Notes: generated by a model not told the origin, from the sequence alone. A stretch of DNA of 64,000 nt from Silene conica (GCA_029255685.2 CM055316.2:82644861-82708860), one strand, 5' to 3'; shown: positions 11,870 through 26,072, counted from the stretch's first letter. Numbers and translations: made by a program.

Positions 11870-12813
11870 AAAGAAATGAAGAAATAAAAAGGTAGAAGGA
11901 AGTGCAGTGGAGTTAACGCAAAGACTGATGAAAACAGAGAAAGAGAAAGTGACGAGGGAACAAAGAGTTGAGTTTCTCAAGTTTTCAACTTTTAGGAACA
12001 AAAAATTACGGAATAGTATTACTATTTTATTTATTTATTTTATTGGGTATTATTTTTATTTATTTAAATTTTGTTGTTGTTGGATTGTAATCAGAGCAAT
12101 CACGTGAATACCAACCGTTACTATAAATTATCCATCGGTAAAATACTCAATGTGGGTGGTCAATACTCAATCGATTGTGTTATTGAAGACGAACATTAAA
12201 AACGGACATTATTTGTTACATCATGAAAACGGATAATATCATTGTCATAGTATTATTTAATTCACTAATTCTCGTTTTATACGGTCACTTTTGGTCTGAA
12301 ACTTCAGACGGGTAAGATAGTTAAATGTAACCACAATAGTGTGACCGACGGTATAGCTTATGAAAACTTGTTTGTTAGTTATGGTGACATTTGATTGTAA
12401 AATGGTTACAAAATCTCGTCTGATTGTTTCAGATCAAAATTGGCGTTTGAAACAAGATCAACTGTATTTAGTTACGGTTCATTTGTCACTGGCATACTGT
12501 GAGAGATATACTATTCGTTTTCACATTTATGAACGAAAGTGTCCGTTTTAAGTGAAAATTTGTATATTCGATAGTTCACGTTTTAAGAGTAATAAATAAA
12601 TCATTGGTATGGGGGACGGGGGTATGAATGTGTGATAAATTTGAGTTAATTTTGTTGTGTGAAATCATTGTTTGGTTCATTATGGAGGTCAATGGGTGAG
12701 GCGGTAGGTCAAATGTATTCAAACACCGGGGTATTTTGAACACAGTTTTTTTACTTAAAACGGGTGTTAAATTTAAAATAGAGGAAGTAGTTAGAATTAA
12801 ACAAAAGAATAGA

Positions 12814-13003
12814 AAGTCTTGCTTGCGACGGGTCACAATTTGTGACGGATATTTTATGAGGTAAAATGGATAGAAAATGAATTAGTGGAGAAAGGAGACC
12901 ACAGAATAGTGTTGGAGAGAGAAAAAAAGTGGGTATTTTGTGAGAGGAAACGGTATTCGTCACAAGCTTGCGACGGATAGTGCCGTTGCAAATAAGAATT
13001 TGC
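12814..13003. mobile_element. Mutator-like MITE relic
   Basis: Ends carry GCTTGCGACGGGT / CGTTGCAAATAAGAATT and the interior ATTTTATGAGGTAAAATGG, all shared with the better-bounded element at 38026-38184. Target duplication not clear. Confidence 0.5.
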
Positions 13004-13837
13004 GAAAAAAGAAATAGTGGGACTATCCTTGACACGTTTTAATAAGCAAATATCCGTTTAAGGAGACTAATTATTTTCTGAATTACTTTCACAAGGATTT
13101 GATAGAAATTTTGACACATTCTAATAAGCTGAATTTGTTAATTGCCATATATGGTAAATAATATAAGGGCTGAATTTAATAATTCCGGTCTAAATTATAG
13201 ATTAATCAATCAATCTACAGATTTTTTGTGTTTTGTAAATAATACGGAGTATATTCTAATACTTTGCACTGTCACTGAAATGTATCATTTTTAAAGAGAC
13301 GGCTAATAGCGGCATGTTGTAATAACATATATATATTCATTGTAGTTAATAGAGCAATGTCGTATAATCTGCTATTTAAAAAACATTTTTTTTATAATTA
13401 CAGAACCAAAATTATACTAATACTCGAGGATCTAATGATTAAAATATGGGTAAAATTCTCACAGAATTACAAGCTCGAAGTTTTAATCTCGTCAATTATT
13501 TATTACTTGAGTCTATACTTTTAATCTTGATTAAATTTTTTTTGGAAAAGTAACTATTATTGGTTTACATTTAGTGCTCAAAACACATTTACTTACTTTG
13601 TTGCAAATAAAGTTAACTTATACTTGACGTTTCATTTTAACCCACCTTCTAATTCTTTTAAGTGATGATGATGATGATGAGTTTAGGCCGGTGATTACCA
13701 TTGAATAATTATCCAACGATGAATTAAAGCTTTTGACACACGAAAAGGTGAAAATAAAACCATTAGTGTAATAGAATAGAGTATATTGTGCATGTAGTAG
13801 GCACATAGCGACGGATTTTAGAGTGAATAGTAAAGGA

Positions 13838-14250
13838 GGTCGAGATTTAAACTATTGACTTCCTGGATTAATATAAGCCTCGTCGTTGTTCGTTGACTAA
13901 GGGAAGCCGGACTAATAATATTATCCTACCCTGTAATATAAAAACTTAACGGACAATCGACTTTTTTTTTGACATAACTAAAATCCTTCACCGAAAGGAG
14001 AAAAAAGAATCGTATTAAGGTTAATCTTTTGGATGGAAAACTTCGAGGTCTGAAGGTTGAGGTTTAAACTATTGACTTTGTGAATCAATATATATCTCAA
14101 TCATTGAGTAAGGGAGCTAGGTCGGACTAATAATATTACATTGTAATATAAAATCTTAATGGATAATCGACTTTTTTCGTGACATAACTAAGATCGTTCA
14201 CCAGTGAGACGGGAAAGAATCTTATTAATTAGGGTTAATCTTTTCAATGG
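13838..14250 (+). repeat. Tandem duplication of about 200 bp
   Basis: Segments about 13838-14036 and 14055-14250 share in order: TTTAAACTATTGACTT, GGACTAATAATATTA, GGATAATCGACTTTTTT-type, GACATAACTAA and GGTTAATCTTTT. Non-coding; the two copies have diverged through substitutions and small indels. Confidence 0.7.
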
Positions 14251-17200
14251 CACATGCACGTCAAAGTAAATATTCATATTTCTTGAAACGAGATCTGTCG
14301 GTATGTGGCATGTCTACAGTCTATATAGTGTCAGTAGACTAGCTTAGATTCCATAGTTTTTTTCAAGGGTTCGACATTATCCCGATTCTTAAATAAGATA
14401 GTTGTATATTCCGTATCAAGTAAATTACGAAGTACCGATTTTTATACAAAACACTGTGACATTGGTTTGAGTATAACTGCTGGTTACGAGCTTAAATTCA
14501 CATTTTAAATACCAAATAGTGCCGTTGTTGTCAGTAATATTGTAGATTTGTCTTTCCTACGTTAAACTAAATGAAATTAATTAACTATATTAAACCAAGC
14601 TTTAGGACAAACAACTTTAGTTTACCAAAGTTATGTCCAAACTTTATAGACCTATTTATCACACCGACTATACTTTTAAAAGCTTTTAAAGACTTTTCTA
14701 ACCCGTAAATTCGACCTGGTTCGATTGACCCGATCTAACCTGACCTGACCTATGTGCATGATTAGCATCATCGTTTTGCTATTTTGTACATGGTATAATC
14801 AAGATTAAATTTGAACTCTGTACATTCCGATCCTTTGTTAACTTTTAATTAAAATACATCTTTTGATCGAGACGACCAAACTATTAGAATAAAATGCAAG
14901 ACGATAAATATAGTCATTTCTAGAGTTATAAATTACGTAGCAACAAAAAAAGCAGTTGGTAGTTCAATTCGATCAGATGCAGTTGCATTGTTACAATGTT
15001 ACCATCTTTATCAATTTACATTATAAATTATATTGATCTTTAATTTCAACTTTCTAATAATGAAGACCTTATGACGGGTATATCCGTCAAAATTTTGCAC
15101 GTTTTAAAAAGACAAGCTACTCGCTAAATTCTTTGCTTTTGTTTTTTCTCCCTATACAAATAGTATTTGACCTGTCGTAAGCTTGTGACGGGTCTATCCG
15201 TTATAAACGGTAATTTGTGGTCATGCCTTGCCTTTATGCTAAACGTGTTGCAGTGACTAATTGATACCCAAAAGACAAATCTAAGCTACTACATACTCCG
15301 TACTATTTGCCCAGATCTTCTCAACTCCAGCAGATAAGATTAGTCATGCTGCAAGCATATTCCTCGGAGAAATTTTGCTGTAGAGACGGTTTTACAATAA
15401 ATTTATCGTAAAATTATTGTACATTGTAGTCTTGTAGACTCGTTAATAATAAAATGAGTAAGGTTATTATCAAAATAGCTACGAAATTAGAGAGTTATTT
15501 CGATTAGATAACAATTAGCAATAAAGAGTGGTCTTAAAATTTTTGTGAGAAACCATTTCTTAACTTTTTGCGCGGTAAAAAATTCCGTGTAGGTCAGCAA
15601 AATCAATCAGAATACGTTTTAGTATTTAGCGGTGTTTTTCTATTCCGATGCTATTAAAATAAACAATCCCCACAATTTGTTCCCCTCAAAACCTAATCCG
15701 AGCCCAACTTATACACATAACATGTTTATATATATACAACGCTAAAACATCAGAATTTTATCGTATTAGTGATCTTACTTATTCAACTCAAATAGCATTA
15801 AACCGAACTTAACCTGATATTATACTCTATATACCCGAAAAATTTAACCCTAATTTAAAATATATATGATGTTCACCTAATAAAAATGAAGAGTAGTTGT
15901 CTCGAGTGTGACATGAAACTCTAATAATATTATGATTTCATGAAGTCGTAGGTGACATGTCGAGAATCTCTTAGGTACAAAGTAGTCCCCAATGTGGGAC
16001 TTACGAACGTATGATGTCCAATTCTCACCTCATTTTTGTCAACATTCGTGCATCCTCGTATTATCCGTACCCAGGACGGGTATTATCGATCACAAGCATA
16101 TCCCGATTCCCAAATAAACTATCACCCATATGAATAGATCAGACAAAAATTAAAGTGGCAAAGGTCACAAATTAAACAATTTATCTTATTTATTTATGTA
16201 AGTTTTATTTACTTATCGTAAGCTTCTGATGGATATCGTTTATCTTCTTTACTCGTAGGTTGATGAGATATGTAACGTGCCACCACATTTCTATAAAACA
16301 TATATAATGTGCACGTATCATGATTTTGGGTATGTTGTATGTATCCGATGCTAGCTAACGTACCCTCCACGATAGTAATTCGAGTTTCGATATTTATATT
16401 TTAATTTATTGACATTTTCTGTGGATAATGTAGGTCGTACAAGTATAATAATACTATTTACAAAGTATTTTAAAGACATTCTTATATTTATGGATCGTAT
16501 TTTAAGAATAAGCGTAGTTAATACTACAAGTATATATTTATGGATCGTCAGTTGTCATTAATAAATACGCAAGGGTAAACAAGGATTAGTATAGTTAATT
16601 AGTTATTACCTACAAAAAGGGTAAAAAATTGGATGGATTTTTACTTACTCGTCTACCTAAACCACGACAAATTCAGGTTATTTTTGGTTCATCATAACTA
16701 CGTCGAAAATGCAAATAATCAACTATGCTTATTCATAAATAAAAATTCAAACATACCAAATACGGTAATAGATACTCCGTATTAATCTAGTGATTAAGAC
16801 AGAGATTTTATAGACACGATTTTAGGTTCGATTCCAAATGGAATACACAAATTAATCCGATGAGCCAACAATAAAGGATACATGATCTAATAAGGCAAAC
16901 CGGTTCGGGCCATGGGCTAGGATGTAGGCTCAATGAGTTCATAAAGCCCAATAAGCATAATCTGAAGCCCAAAGCCCAATTTCCTAACCCAATTACTCCT
17001 TCCAGTCCATTACAATTTTTCTATTTTATTTTATTTGGTCTAAACACTACCCTATAATTAATCAAACTTTAATTTTTTTTTATTATTATTGTTAATACGT
17101 CTATGTCGAAATTTTAAAACTTTGACCTTAAAAAACCAATTGGGAAATCGCGTGGAAGCGATTTTATAAAATAGATTTATTATAGATCAAAAGCGCCCAG

Positions 17201-17901
17201 CAGGATTTGAGATAGAATACGGAACAAGCAAAAGAAGCTCCCCGCTAACAAATTGTAGGTTGATGGAACAAGCCATACGAAAAACTAAGCCAAATCTCTT
17301 CCTTGTGTGGATAGCGTGGATTTAGTTCAAACCTTAGTAGCCATGGTGAACCGACAATCTTAGTGTTTTCTTTATATGTTTTCTCTCTCTCTTATTCTCG
17401 TAGTTATTAGAAATCAAATCAAACAAACCCCAGAACCAGTTACTTTAAACAGACTTAGCAGACTATAGGATTCCCATCTCTTTGTGGATACGATACCCGA
17501 CTACCTCTACTGCATTTAGTTGAGACCTGCATAGTCGTCGTTACCTTTCCTTTCATTTCTCCTCTCGTCTCTTCTTTCCCTTTTTTCCCTCGGAACAAAG
17601 GGCAACTGTTTGTCGGAAGCTTGCTTGCCGCCTTTGCTTCCATCTTGTAACTCGATTATACGGAATACAACACAAAACTCAATTGTACAAATGCATAACG
17701 ATCTTCAAAACACTGCCAGTTTCTTCATTCCTGCATATATATATCTTCGATACATTCATCATCAAATTCATCATGTTCGTTACTTGCATTCGCGAAAACA
17801 TTGATTGAGTTGTAAATTAAACATCTCTTATTATGTTTTTTGTGCTGTATATATATAAATTAATTCATCTTACAAAACAATGCTGAAAACAATCAACCAA
17901 T

Positions 17902-20247
17902 TCACTCGGAATCGCCACCAGAATGAGTCGGACTTCCTGCAAAAGACTTCACAGGGATTTTAATCTCTAGTAATATCTCATTTTTAACAGTTACCTCTGT
18001 CTTTTTCCAATCTGCATTCTCCGGCAACTCGATTCTTCTTACAAATCCATGCTCCCACCAATGGCTACTCTTCCAATCCCTCGCTTTTGGATCACCCATC
18101 TGATGCTTGCGATACTGCCCGCTAATCTCAAGGATCTTGCCCTTTTCGACACATACTTGTACACCGTCTTCTCCGACTCCTGTATGAAAATTGCTCTTCA
18201 TCAAATATTCGGGTTTTGATGAAAATTTAGCGGACCTGAGGACGCCAGGCCAGCTTAGATTCCACGGTACCAAAGTGAAAATATTCCGTAAAATTATGAA
18301 ATGTTACATTCAATTCATTTTTTTTTATGATCGTTAAGTTGCGTGCTTCAACATCAAGTCATCAACACCAACACCGCATTGGAGTCAAATGTACACAACC
18401 TAACCGAGACAATACAGCAACCTCAAGAACTGTTTGATTGTTGCAATATGCATATATGACCGGCAAAATCATGTAATGATTTTCGAGCTAACTGCCCGGT
18501 CAGTTACAAGCTGCTGAAGACGGATAGCGTCCTCTCACAGTTAGACTAGTAGGGGAAAATGGAGCATTTTATAGATAGTGTCACTTGCATATTGTAGAAG
18601 ACAATATCCGTCTTCAGCTTGTGAATGATGATGTTCGTCTTCAATGAGATTTAGTGATTTCCATGACCATACAAAGTCACTAAACCCAATTAAATCAACC
18701 ACAAAAACAGAACAATGAATCTCGTCCCGGCATGATGTAATTCAATATGGCTAATGGTTACTACCACATGAAATTGAATTTAGACCACAAAAAGCTTACC
18801 AAATAATGAAAGAGAGAAGAAAACGTGACTATCGTCAATAAGGAAAGAGGGAAGAATAGGCTGAATAAGAGGGAGTATTAGGTAAAATTAGTAGATTCTG
18901 ACCGAAATACTTAATAGGTTAATAAACCAACTTATCAATCTCATTTGTTTGGTAAATGTCGTATTCTAAGAGCATATTGATCAAAATCTAATATTTCTCA
19001 ATATGTTGCTAATAATTAAAAATTAATTAACAGAAATACTCCAAACTATCGATCACCTTCTTAAAATACTTCAGACTTTAATTTATCTCACAATACACCA
19101 AACCCCTTTTTTTAAATTTCGCTAATTTAATTATTAGTAACATATTAAGAAATAATATTAGATGTATTCAATTAATACATGAAAATAATCTAATAATTAC
19201 CAAATAGCTCTTCTTAATTTCACTTATTTAATTCAATAATAAAATCTGCTAACTAACAGAATTCTGCTAATATTATCTACTATTATAAATTTATAACTCT
19301 TCCTATGCCGTTTGCCAAATAGAGCCGTCTGTAATCATCTCATATAACTAAAAAACAACAATACTTTGGAGGCATATAATTTCCATGTTATCCACTAACT
19401 AGGTAGCACCAAAACGGACACGGACACGGACACGACACGGACACGGCATGCCATGAAATTTAGGACACGGGACACGGCATTTAAATTTAATAAAATATAC
19501 ATTTTATAGTTATAAATTTTTGATTTTATTTTTGTAAAAGTATTTGATATTAATTTTAAATAAGTGGATGTAAAACTTGTCCTTGATAATAAATTTATTT
19601 TCATTCCTCATCCGAATTAATATTCTAATTGATCTCTTTCGATAACGCATTTCTCATCTCAAGAACATCGTTCACCGCAAATAATAACCAAATATCGTGG
19701 ACACGCGACGGACACGGCTCAAATACCATGGACACGCATCGGACACATGACCAAATAAATGTAGAAAGTTGGACACAGCTATTTAGGTGTTGGACACGTT
19801 TCGGCGTGTATCCGTGGAGTGTCGGTGTCGGACACGGTACGGCTCATTAGGAAAAGTGTCCGTGCTACCTAGTCCACTAATACTTAATATATATACAACG
19901 GTTTTACACGAGATCGACTACTGTGACAGAGAAAACTTACCCGGCAACTCGGATTTCAAGACAAAATCCCTATCATTCTGAACCCAATCAAGATGATTAA
20001 AGCCATGAAGACGAAGATTAGACAACAAAACATCAGCTTCAAAATCCCACAAAGGAAAAGCATCAGAAGGATCAAAAAACTTGCCAAATAACATAGGACT
20101 AAACAATGAACCTTCACCAAATACTTTGGAAATTACATTATTACCCTTTGTTAAAAACCCATTAAAACAATCTTCTGTTAATGGTACTATCCATTTATGT
20201 GGTGTTCTATCTTCTAATAACACTTCTATACGTCTAATTCCTGACAT
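17902..20247 (-). CDS. HSP20-like protein, 21.7 kDa class VI heat shock protein type
   Basis: Two exons, 20247-19941 and 18179-17902, GT-AG, joining in frame to 194 aa. The N-terminal half (exon 1) contains the family-typical FGEGSLFSPMLFGKFFDPSD segment and FPLWDFEADVLL; exon 2 carries the alpha-crystallin-like beta strands (VQVCVEKGKILEISGQYR, WWEHGFVRRIELPENADWKK, LLEIKIPVKS). Members bind unfolding proteins as ATP-independent chaperones. The fit is to the divergent class VI group (Arabidopsis At5g54660) rather than canonical cytosolic sHSPs, and the classic C-terminal I-x-I is represented only by EIKIP. The 1.76-kb intron holds a hAT-like MITE. A weak, imperfect heat-shock-element-like TTCTAGATATTCC lies upstream near 20384-20396. 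The start is the first in-frame ATG after a TATA-like AATATAAAAAG. Confidence 0.9.
19399..19872. mobile_element. hAT-like MITE with GGACACGG arrays (copy 2, intronic)
   Basis: 474 bp with perfect inverted termini CTAGGTAGCAC / GTGCTACCTAG and a perfect 8-bp duplication TCCACTAA (19391-19398, 19873-19880). GGACACGG-type units crowd both ends. The 8-bp TSD is the hAT hallmark. Sits in the HSP20 gene intron. It is the best-preserved of three copies in the window. Confidence 0.9.
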
Positions 20248-20279
20248 TTTTACCCTTTTTATATTATGTTGCTAATATA

Positions 20280-22590
20280 ATCAAGGTTTATTCGTTGTTT
20301 TCTTATAGTATTATGAAATATATGGAGATTGGAGAAGAAAGTTTATTAAAAACATTTAAGGGAATAAATTCTTTTGGAATATCTAGAAGATTATAAAGTA
20401 ATGAGAGGTTCACGACCTGGCGAATCCCGTCAGCATTAAAATTATCTAATTTATAACATGTTTACCCTTGCATGTAAGATGTAATTACAAATGATATTTA
20501 AATTTTTTTGGTTATTAGGGTCTGTTGTTTCATAACTTATTCTACTTTATGACGATCGCACGTTTGGATTGTGATTAATTTAAAAGTGAGTATTTTTGGT
20601 AAATAGCTATCAATATTGATTAAAAAGTGACCAATATCTTTTTGTTAAAAAATGACTTATTTTTGTTTAAATGGTCACTATTTATCAAAAAGTTATTACT
20701 CTTTACCAAAAAAAACACGAAATAACTATTGTTGTTGTTGTCGTTGTTTTCTTATACTATGAAATATATGAAGAACCTAAAAGACAATTTATTGAAAACA
20801 TAAATTCTACTCTACGACGGTCGTACGTGCAACTATAACTAAAAAGTGACATTCTTTTTAATAAATAATTACCCTTTTGATTAAATAGAGACCATTTTTT
20901 GGTAAAAAATGACCTATTTTTGTAAAGTGGTCACTATTTATTAAAAATGATTGTTTTACCAAAAAATACTCACATTTTTTAAAAAAAAAGGTGAGATCGC
21001 CGCACAGAAAATAACTTTGTTTGGAATATCTAGAAGATTATAATGTGATGAGAAGTAACAGAGGTTGTGCTCATCGACCTGGTGAATCTCGTCAGTATTA
21101 AAATTGTCATTCCGACTTTCTTTACGCGAAGAAAATGAAAACAAGGGAATTATATTCGTTTGGAATATTAAGAAGATTATAAAGTTTAGAAAAACGTAAA
21201 AAGATAAGAGAATATTTGTTCCACTTGTTTATGTTTTGTAAGTGTATGGTATTTTCTTGGCTCGTGGTGTTCGTTGCTTCTGGAGTGTTGTATGTCCTTT
21301 GCTGCATGCGTCTTGCTTTTGGTAATGTGGAGATTTTTGTGGTGGAAATGGTGGGATGACAAGTGTTTTTGTGACTCTTGGATCCATGCTAGAGATGTTC
21401 ATAGACGGGTCGACCCGTTAAACCCGTTTTACCTGACCCAATAACAAAATGGGCCTTAATAATGTACTCTGTATTATTTAAGTTTGTCAAGGTTCGACCA
21501 TAATAAATCTGCCTTAACCCGCAAATTTCTATGTCCAAGCACCAAAAAGTAGGCTCGGTTGTGGAAGTGTGGTCCTGGCCTGACTCAGACTAGAAAAGGC
21601 GGGTTGAGCTACCTCATGTGTGGCTTGAGTAAATAACTGCTCGAGTGGTTGAGCTAAGCCCGAATTACCTTTTTTGTTCCTTTTCCTATTGATCATACTT
21701 CGAGCACACTAGGTTGTGAAAAGTGTAACCTATGAAGAAGTTTGGGTTGTCGGGTTGGTATGCGGGCTAGATGGGCTGCAACATTCGGGCCTTATATCGT
21801 TGGAGAGGCTGTGCTGAGCCGAGAAAGTTTATCCCCGTCAAAATTCAAATTTAACTACGCTTATTTACAATGTTTTTGGGTTATATTGTAGATTTTTTGA
21901 ACTACGTTTCTGAATGAACTCGGAAACTTATAGCAAAACTCATAATCAGTACATCGGATGTATAATCTACTTATTGTGTCTTTAGGTACTTAAATGGGTT
22001 TTATTTAACTTCTCAACAATTTGTGCCGGATATTGTCGGATAAATTTGAATTTGTGCTAATATAATACCCAATATAATAAGTACTCAATAATGCAAAATC
22101 CCCCGCCCCAAATAATGCAAGAACTAGTGAACTGCTACAGCAAAGGGGATGAACATACACATGAACACAGTCAACATAGATTCTCAATATTCAATAATTT
22201 GTTCCAATTAGTAGTAGACCTAGTCAAGAATTCAAACAACCCATTGTCCAAACTTTTGTCAACTTGAATTATTCATACAAAATTTAGCAATTAATAATAA
22301 TATAATATGCTTAAATTCCTTGGTAAAGCTAAAATGTTTGCTGTCTTCATATTATTCAACATATTTTCTCAACTAATTCCACCCAAGTTATTATTTTCAT
22401 TAATTTTACTTGGGTATTGCTCAAAGTTTCAATCTTTTTGGTAAAATTGAATTGGGTATAATTTAGTTGTTGGAATAAAGATTGAAACTTTGGGTCAAAA
22501 TTAAGAAGATTGGCAAAACCCTTTTCGGGTTTTAATCTCGAAATGGTTTGGGGTCGTCTGACATTAATCATCGTTTGAAATCGAAAGATT
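20280..22590. other. Intergenic between HSP20 and formin genes
   Basis: These genes are divergently transcribed, so both promoters lie here. A block near 20295-20455 (GGAATATCTAGAAGATTATAA, a GACCTGG segment and CGTCAG-ATTAAAAT) recurs diverged at about 20745-21105, with hairpin-rich A+T stretches carrying TGACC/GGTCA arms between. 21400-21840 has GGGTCGACCCGTTAAACCCG-type repeats. A short relic of the GGTTTGGGGTCGTCTGACAT retroposon tail is at about 22540-22575. Confidence 0.55.
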
Positions 22591-22593
22591 AAG

Positions 22594-25500
22594 ATGGGAA
22601 TAAAAAATGTGGGAAGTTGGTTGGTGTTTTTTCTTGTGTTTTGGTGTTTTTCAGGAAAAGCATTGGATGATAAGGAGGTGATCAAGGGTGTAGTCAATGT
22701 GTTTGATCTTATTTCAACTTCTGAAAAATCAGATGAAATTTTGGTATGAAATTATGTTTTTTTACTATATATCGAGTTTATATGCTTAGTTTTTGTGTAG
22801 TTTTAGCTATTTATTGACCTTTTGAAGTTGTTATATGTGTGATTTCATTTGATTTAGTATGTGCAAGATTGCTTTGTAGTTTGTTGATTCCCGTCTCAAT
22901 CATTTGTTTACGTTTTATATGCTCCGTGAGGGTATTTTAATCAAAGGTAAACAAATAATTGAAACGGAGTGAGTACTAACCGAACATTCATCTGTGAGCT
23001 GGTGAACAGTCTGTCTGACTTAGCCTGGCTCTGAAGAAAACACACCTTCATTAGTTAGATTTATGGATTCCGTCACCAGTCACCACCATTTCCTGGATTG
23101 ATTGTTTTGATTTTGTTTCCTTTGTGGATGAGGGACTGCACATGAGCCTTATAGATCAGTGAGTGATGTTGCTGCCAAATGTGAGCACAAAAATCCCGAA
23201 ATAAACCTGTTCCAATGAAGTAATCAGACATTCGTGAAAAAATATTGCATATTGCAGACTATCAGCTCCCGATTTTATGTAGATGTTCAACTTATAGCAT
23301 TGTTATCTGTAGCAGGTGGAGGTATTAGAAAAAAATTGCAGACCTGAGTTGGTACATTTAAAGCGAGTATATAAAACTCTCGGCTTTGGTGCTCCACAAG
23401 CGATGAAAGGCGTTCATGATCAGGAGTTGGCACGGGGGGATATTCAGAAAGCTCTAGACTCTCTAAATCCACTGATAATGCGAAGCCTTTATAAGTGTTT
23501 TAGGAAGAACTGTATAGTATCTTCGGTCTCTGGTAAAGATGTCGGCACTGTTGGTCTGTTCCCTGAACACAGTGGCTCCTTATTGCGTATTTCCAATCCC
23601 ACAGATAGCTCAAGAAGGCAGTTAGCTGAAGATCCTTCAAACCCGTCTGGTGCTAACCAGATGGACGTGCCTCCAGCAGACACAACAGAAGCCCGTCCCA
23701 AAGGCAGCAATAGAACGATAATTATTGTTGTTGCTGTGACTGCAGTTGGGACATTTGTTATTGCAACTATTGTCTTTCTATTCGCCCGTAAAGCTTTCAG
23801 TGGAGGATCTGGTTTTTGTCATAAGAATGATACCACGAGCGACAATGCTGTTAGAGGTATAGTCATTTTCCGTCTCTAAATTCTCTATATCTCTGAATAA
23901 CTTCGTATATTGATGATGAGCACTGAACTTGCAGATTCTTCACCAAACACCACGCCTTATAAAAAATCGAATGGCAAAGAAAAGATGAGCGATCAGGTAA
24001 ACTCCCGCGATTTCATGGGCCAAGCAGGAGTTGCGTCTCTAAGTGGTGGCAGTGCATTTGCATCATCTTCAGCTGTGAAGCCTGTGATGCATCCTCCTGG
24101 TTGGGCAAATCCCTCTCCATCTAAATCGCCTGCATCCTCGAGGCCAGCTTCTGACATGGGTGCTCCACCACGTCCTCCTCCCCCAATCCCACCAACAGCA
24201 CCTCCTCCAAAAAAGGCTGCCCTACCACCTCCAGGTCCCCCGCCTCCACCTGGGCCTCGTGCACCACCACCTCCGAAAGGTGGTGCTGCACCACCTCGGC
24301 CCCCTTCAGGTGCCGTAAAAGCTGCCAGTAGTTCTGCTGATGATCAAGCAAAGCTAAAACCATTCTTCTGGGATAAGGTTATGGCTAACCCTGATCATTC
24401 TATGGTGTGGGATCAATTTAAATCAGGGTCGTTTCAGTGAGTAGTCTCCTACTTGCCTCGCCCTCGCTTGATGTTTGTTTACTCGATGCTAGTGTAATCG
24501 TAGTTACAATATTTCTTATGAAAATGCAGGTTCAATGAGGAGATGATAGAATCGCTATTCGGTTATATTCCTGGCGGGAACCAAAAAGGGAAGAAGAAAG
24601 AATCTTCGTCAAAAGATTCACCGGCTGTGCCACAATTGATTCAACTAATAGATCAGAAAAAGGCGCAAAACCTATCCATTCTCTTGCGAGCACTGAACGT
24701 GACTACAGAAGAAATCCGTGATGCTCTCCTTGAAGGTAATTATCCGACCTAGTCCCTGGAAGCAAAGACGGGGCAGGGTGCTCACTGCGAAGAACGAATG
24801 CAGTTCTTTAGTACAGAAAATTAGTCCCTTTATTAAAATTAAAAGCTCAAATGACGCTAATCTCCATCATTTTCTAGGACATGAGCTTCCTTCCGAGCTT
24901 CTTGAGACATTGTTGAAGATGGCTCCGACTACTGAAGAGGAATTGAAATTGAGACTATTCGATGGGGAGATATCCCAACTCGGGACAGCTGAGCGGTTTT
25001 TGAAGGGTATGGTGGAGATCCCATATGCGTTCAAGCGAATGGAGGCATTACTGTTTATGGTTACTCTTGAAGAAGACGCTTCAACCGTGAAAGAGAACTT
25101 GGCAACTTTAGAGGTGGGTATCTCTAAACTCCATGTTTTATTGCGAGTCGGTTTTCAGAAGTCTCTGTTTAATTTTAATTGTATGCTGAACAGGCAGCGA
25201 GCAAGGAAGTAAGAAACAGTCGGCTTTTCCTCAAACTGTTGGAAGCAGTCCTTAAGACAGGAAACCGTATGAATACTGGAACATACCGCGGTGGTGCACA
25301 GGCATTTAAGCTTGACACCCTTCTGAAATTGGCCGATGTCAAAGGAACAGATGGCAAGACCACTCTTCTCCACTTCGTTGTTCAGGAAATGATCAGGTCT
25401 GAAGGAGTGAGAGCTGCTCGTGGTACATCGAGCAGCAAAGGTACGTCCCTAAACAGCTTCAAGTCCGCTGATCTTTCAGAAGATATCCAAATCCCTGGTG

Positions 25501-26072
25501 ATTCCGAGGAACACTATAGAAGTCTTGGCCTTGAAGTCGTCTCGGGATTGGGTGACGAGCTCCAAAATGTTAGGAAAGCCGCTGGTCTTGATTACGACAG
25601 CATTACAGGGACAATAGTCAAGCTCGGAAATGGTTTTCTTAAATCAAAGAATTTTCTCAGCAGAGAAATGGACGGCATAGCAGAGGAAGGTGGATTCCAC
25701 AAAGCCCTCAGAAGCTTTATAAAGCAAACAGAAGGTGAAATCACAGAACTGAAAGAGGACGAAAAGAGAATAATGAAAGCCGTAAAGAATGCAGCAGATT
25801 ACTTCCATGGAAACTCAGGGAAGGAGGAAGGGCTACGCTTATTTGTCATAGTCCGGGATTTTGTGACAATGCTGGAAAAGGTATGTCGGGAAGTAAAAGC
25901 AAAACCCGTATGGCCAAGCAAGCCTCCAAAAACAAACCCTCCTTCCACACAGTCTTCCTCAGAGACCCCTCGTACACCATCAACACCAGATTTTTGCCAG
26001 CTTCTTTTCCCAGCAATCGCTGAGCAAAGACAAGATCATTCCAGCTCAGACGATGATTTCGACTCTGAGTGA
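22594..26072 (+). CDS. Group I formin (FH5-type)
   Basis: Six exons: 22594-22743, 23316-23856, 23935-24436, 24530-24735, 24878-25113, 25194-26072; GT-AG introns, frames join, 837 aa. Residues 1-22 are a signal peptide (hydrophobic VGSWLVFFLVFWCF), residues 51-183 a short extracytoplasmic part, about 184-207 a transmembrane segment (IIIVVAVTAVGTFVIATIVF), about 307-354 the proline-rich FH1 domain and about 370-800 a full FH2 domain, opening KLKPFFWDKV and containing GNRMNTGTYRGGAQAFKLD and LLHFVV. This is the plant class I layout: membrane-anchored, with FH1 feeding profilin-actin to the FH2 dimer that nucleates actin. The Arabidopsis relative FH5 acts in cytokinesis. The start was chosen because it gives the signal peptide and the 50-codon first exon ends at a GT donor. 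It diverges from the HSP20 gene and ends 354 bp from the convergent H2A gene. Confidence 0.94.

Larger units (their letters stand above)
12001..17900. other. Intergenic, repeat relics only
   Basis: No gene supported. Contains a Mutator-like MITE relic at about 12814-13003, a local duplication at 13838-14250, and many copies of short arms such as GACGGGT. The stretch 17240-17660 has retrotransposon-like character (a GGTAGTCGGGTATCGTATCC segment on the minus strand) but no usable reading frame. Confidence 0.55.

Noticed and set aside
12576-13035. Overlapping minus-strand frames
   Set aside because: They fall within and beside a Mutator-like MITE relic; composition is that of the MITE arms.
16775-16860. 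tRNA-like segment with GGTTCGATTCC
   Set aside because: No cloverleaf could be drawn with proper acceptor and anticodon arms; probably a SINE or pseudo-tRNA relic.
17455-17643. Small basic open frame on the minus strand
   Set aside because: Lies in retrotransposon-like non-coding DNA, with no start context, partner exon or family match.
24121-24363. Minus-strand frame opposite the formin FH1 region
   Set aside because: Shadow of the proline-codon run (CCN repeats) on the sense strand.
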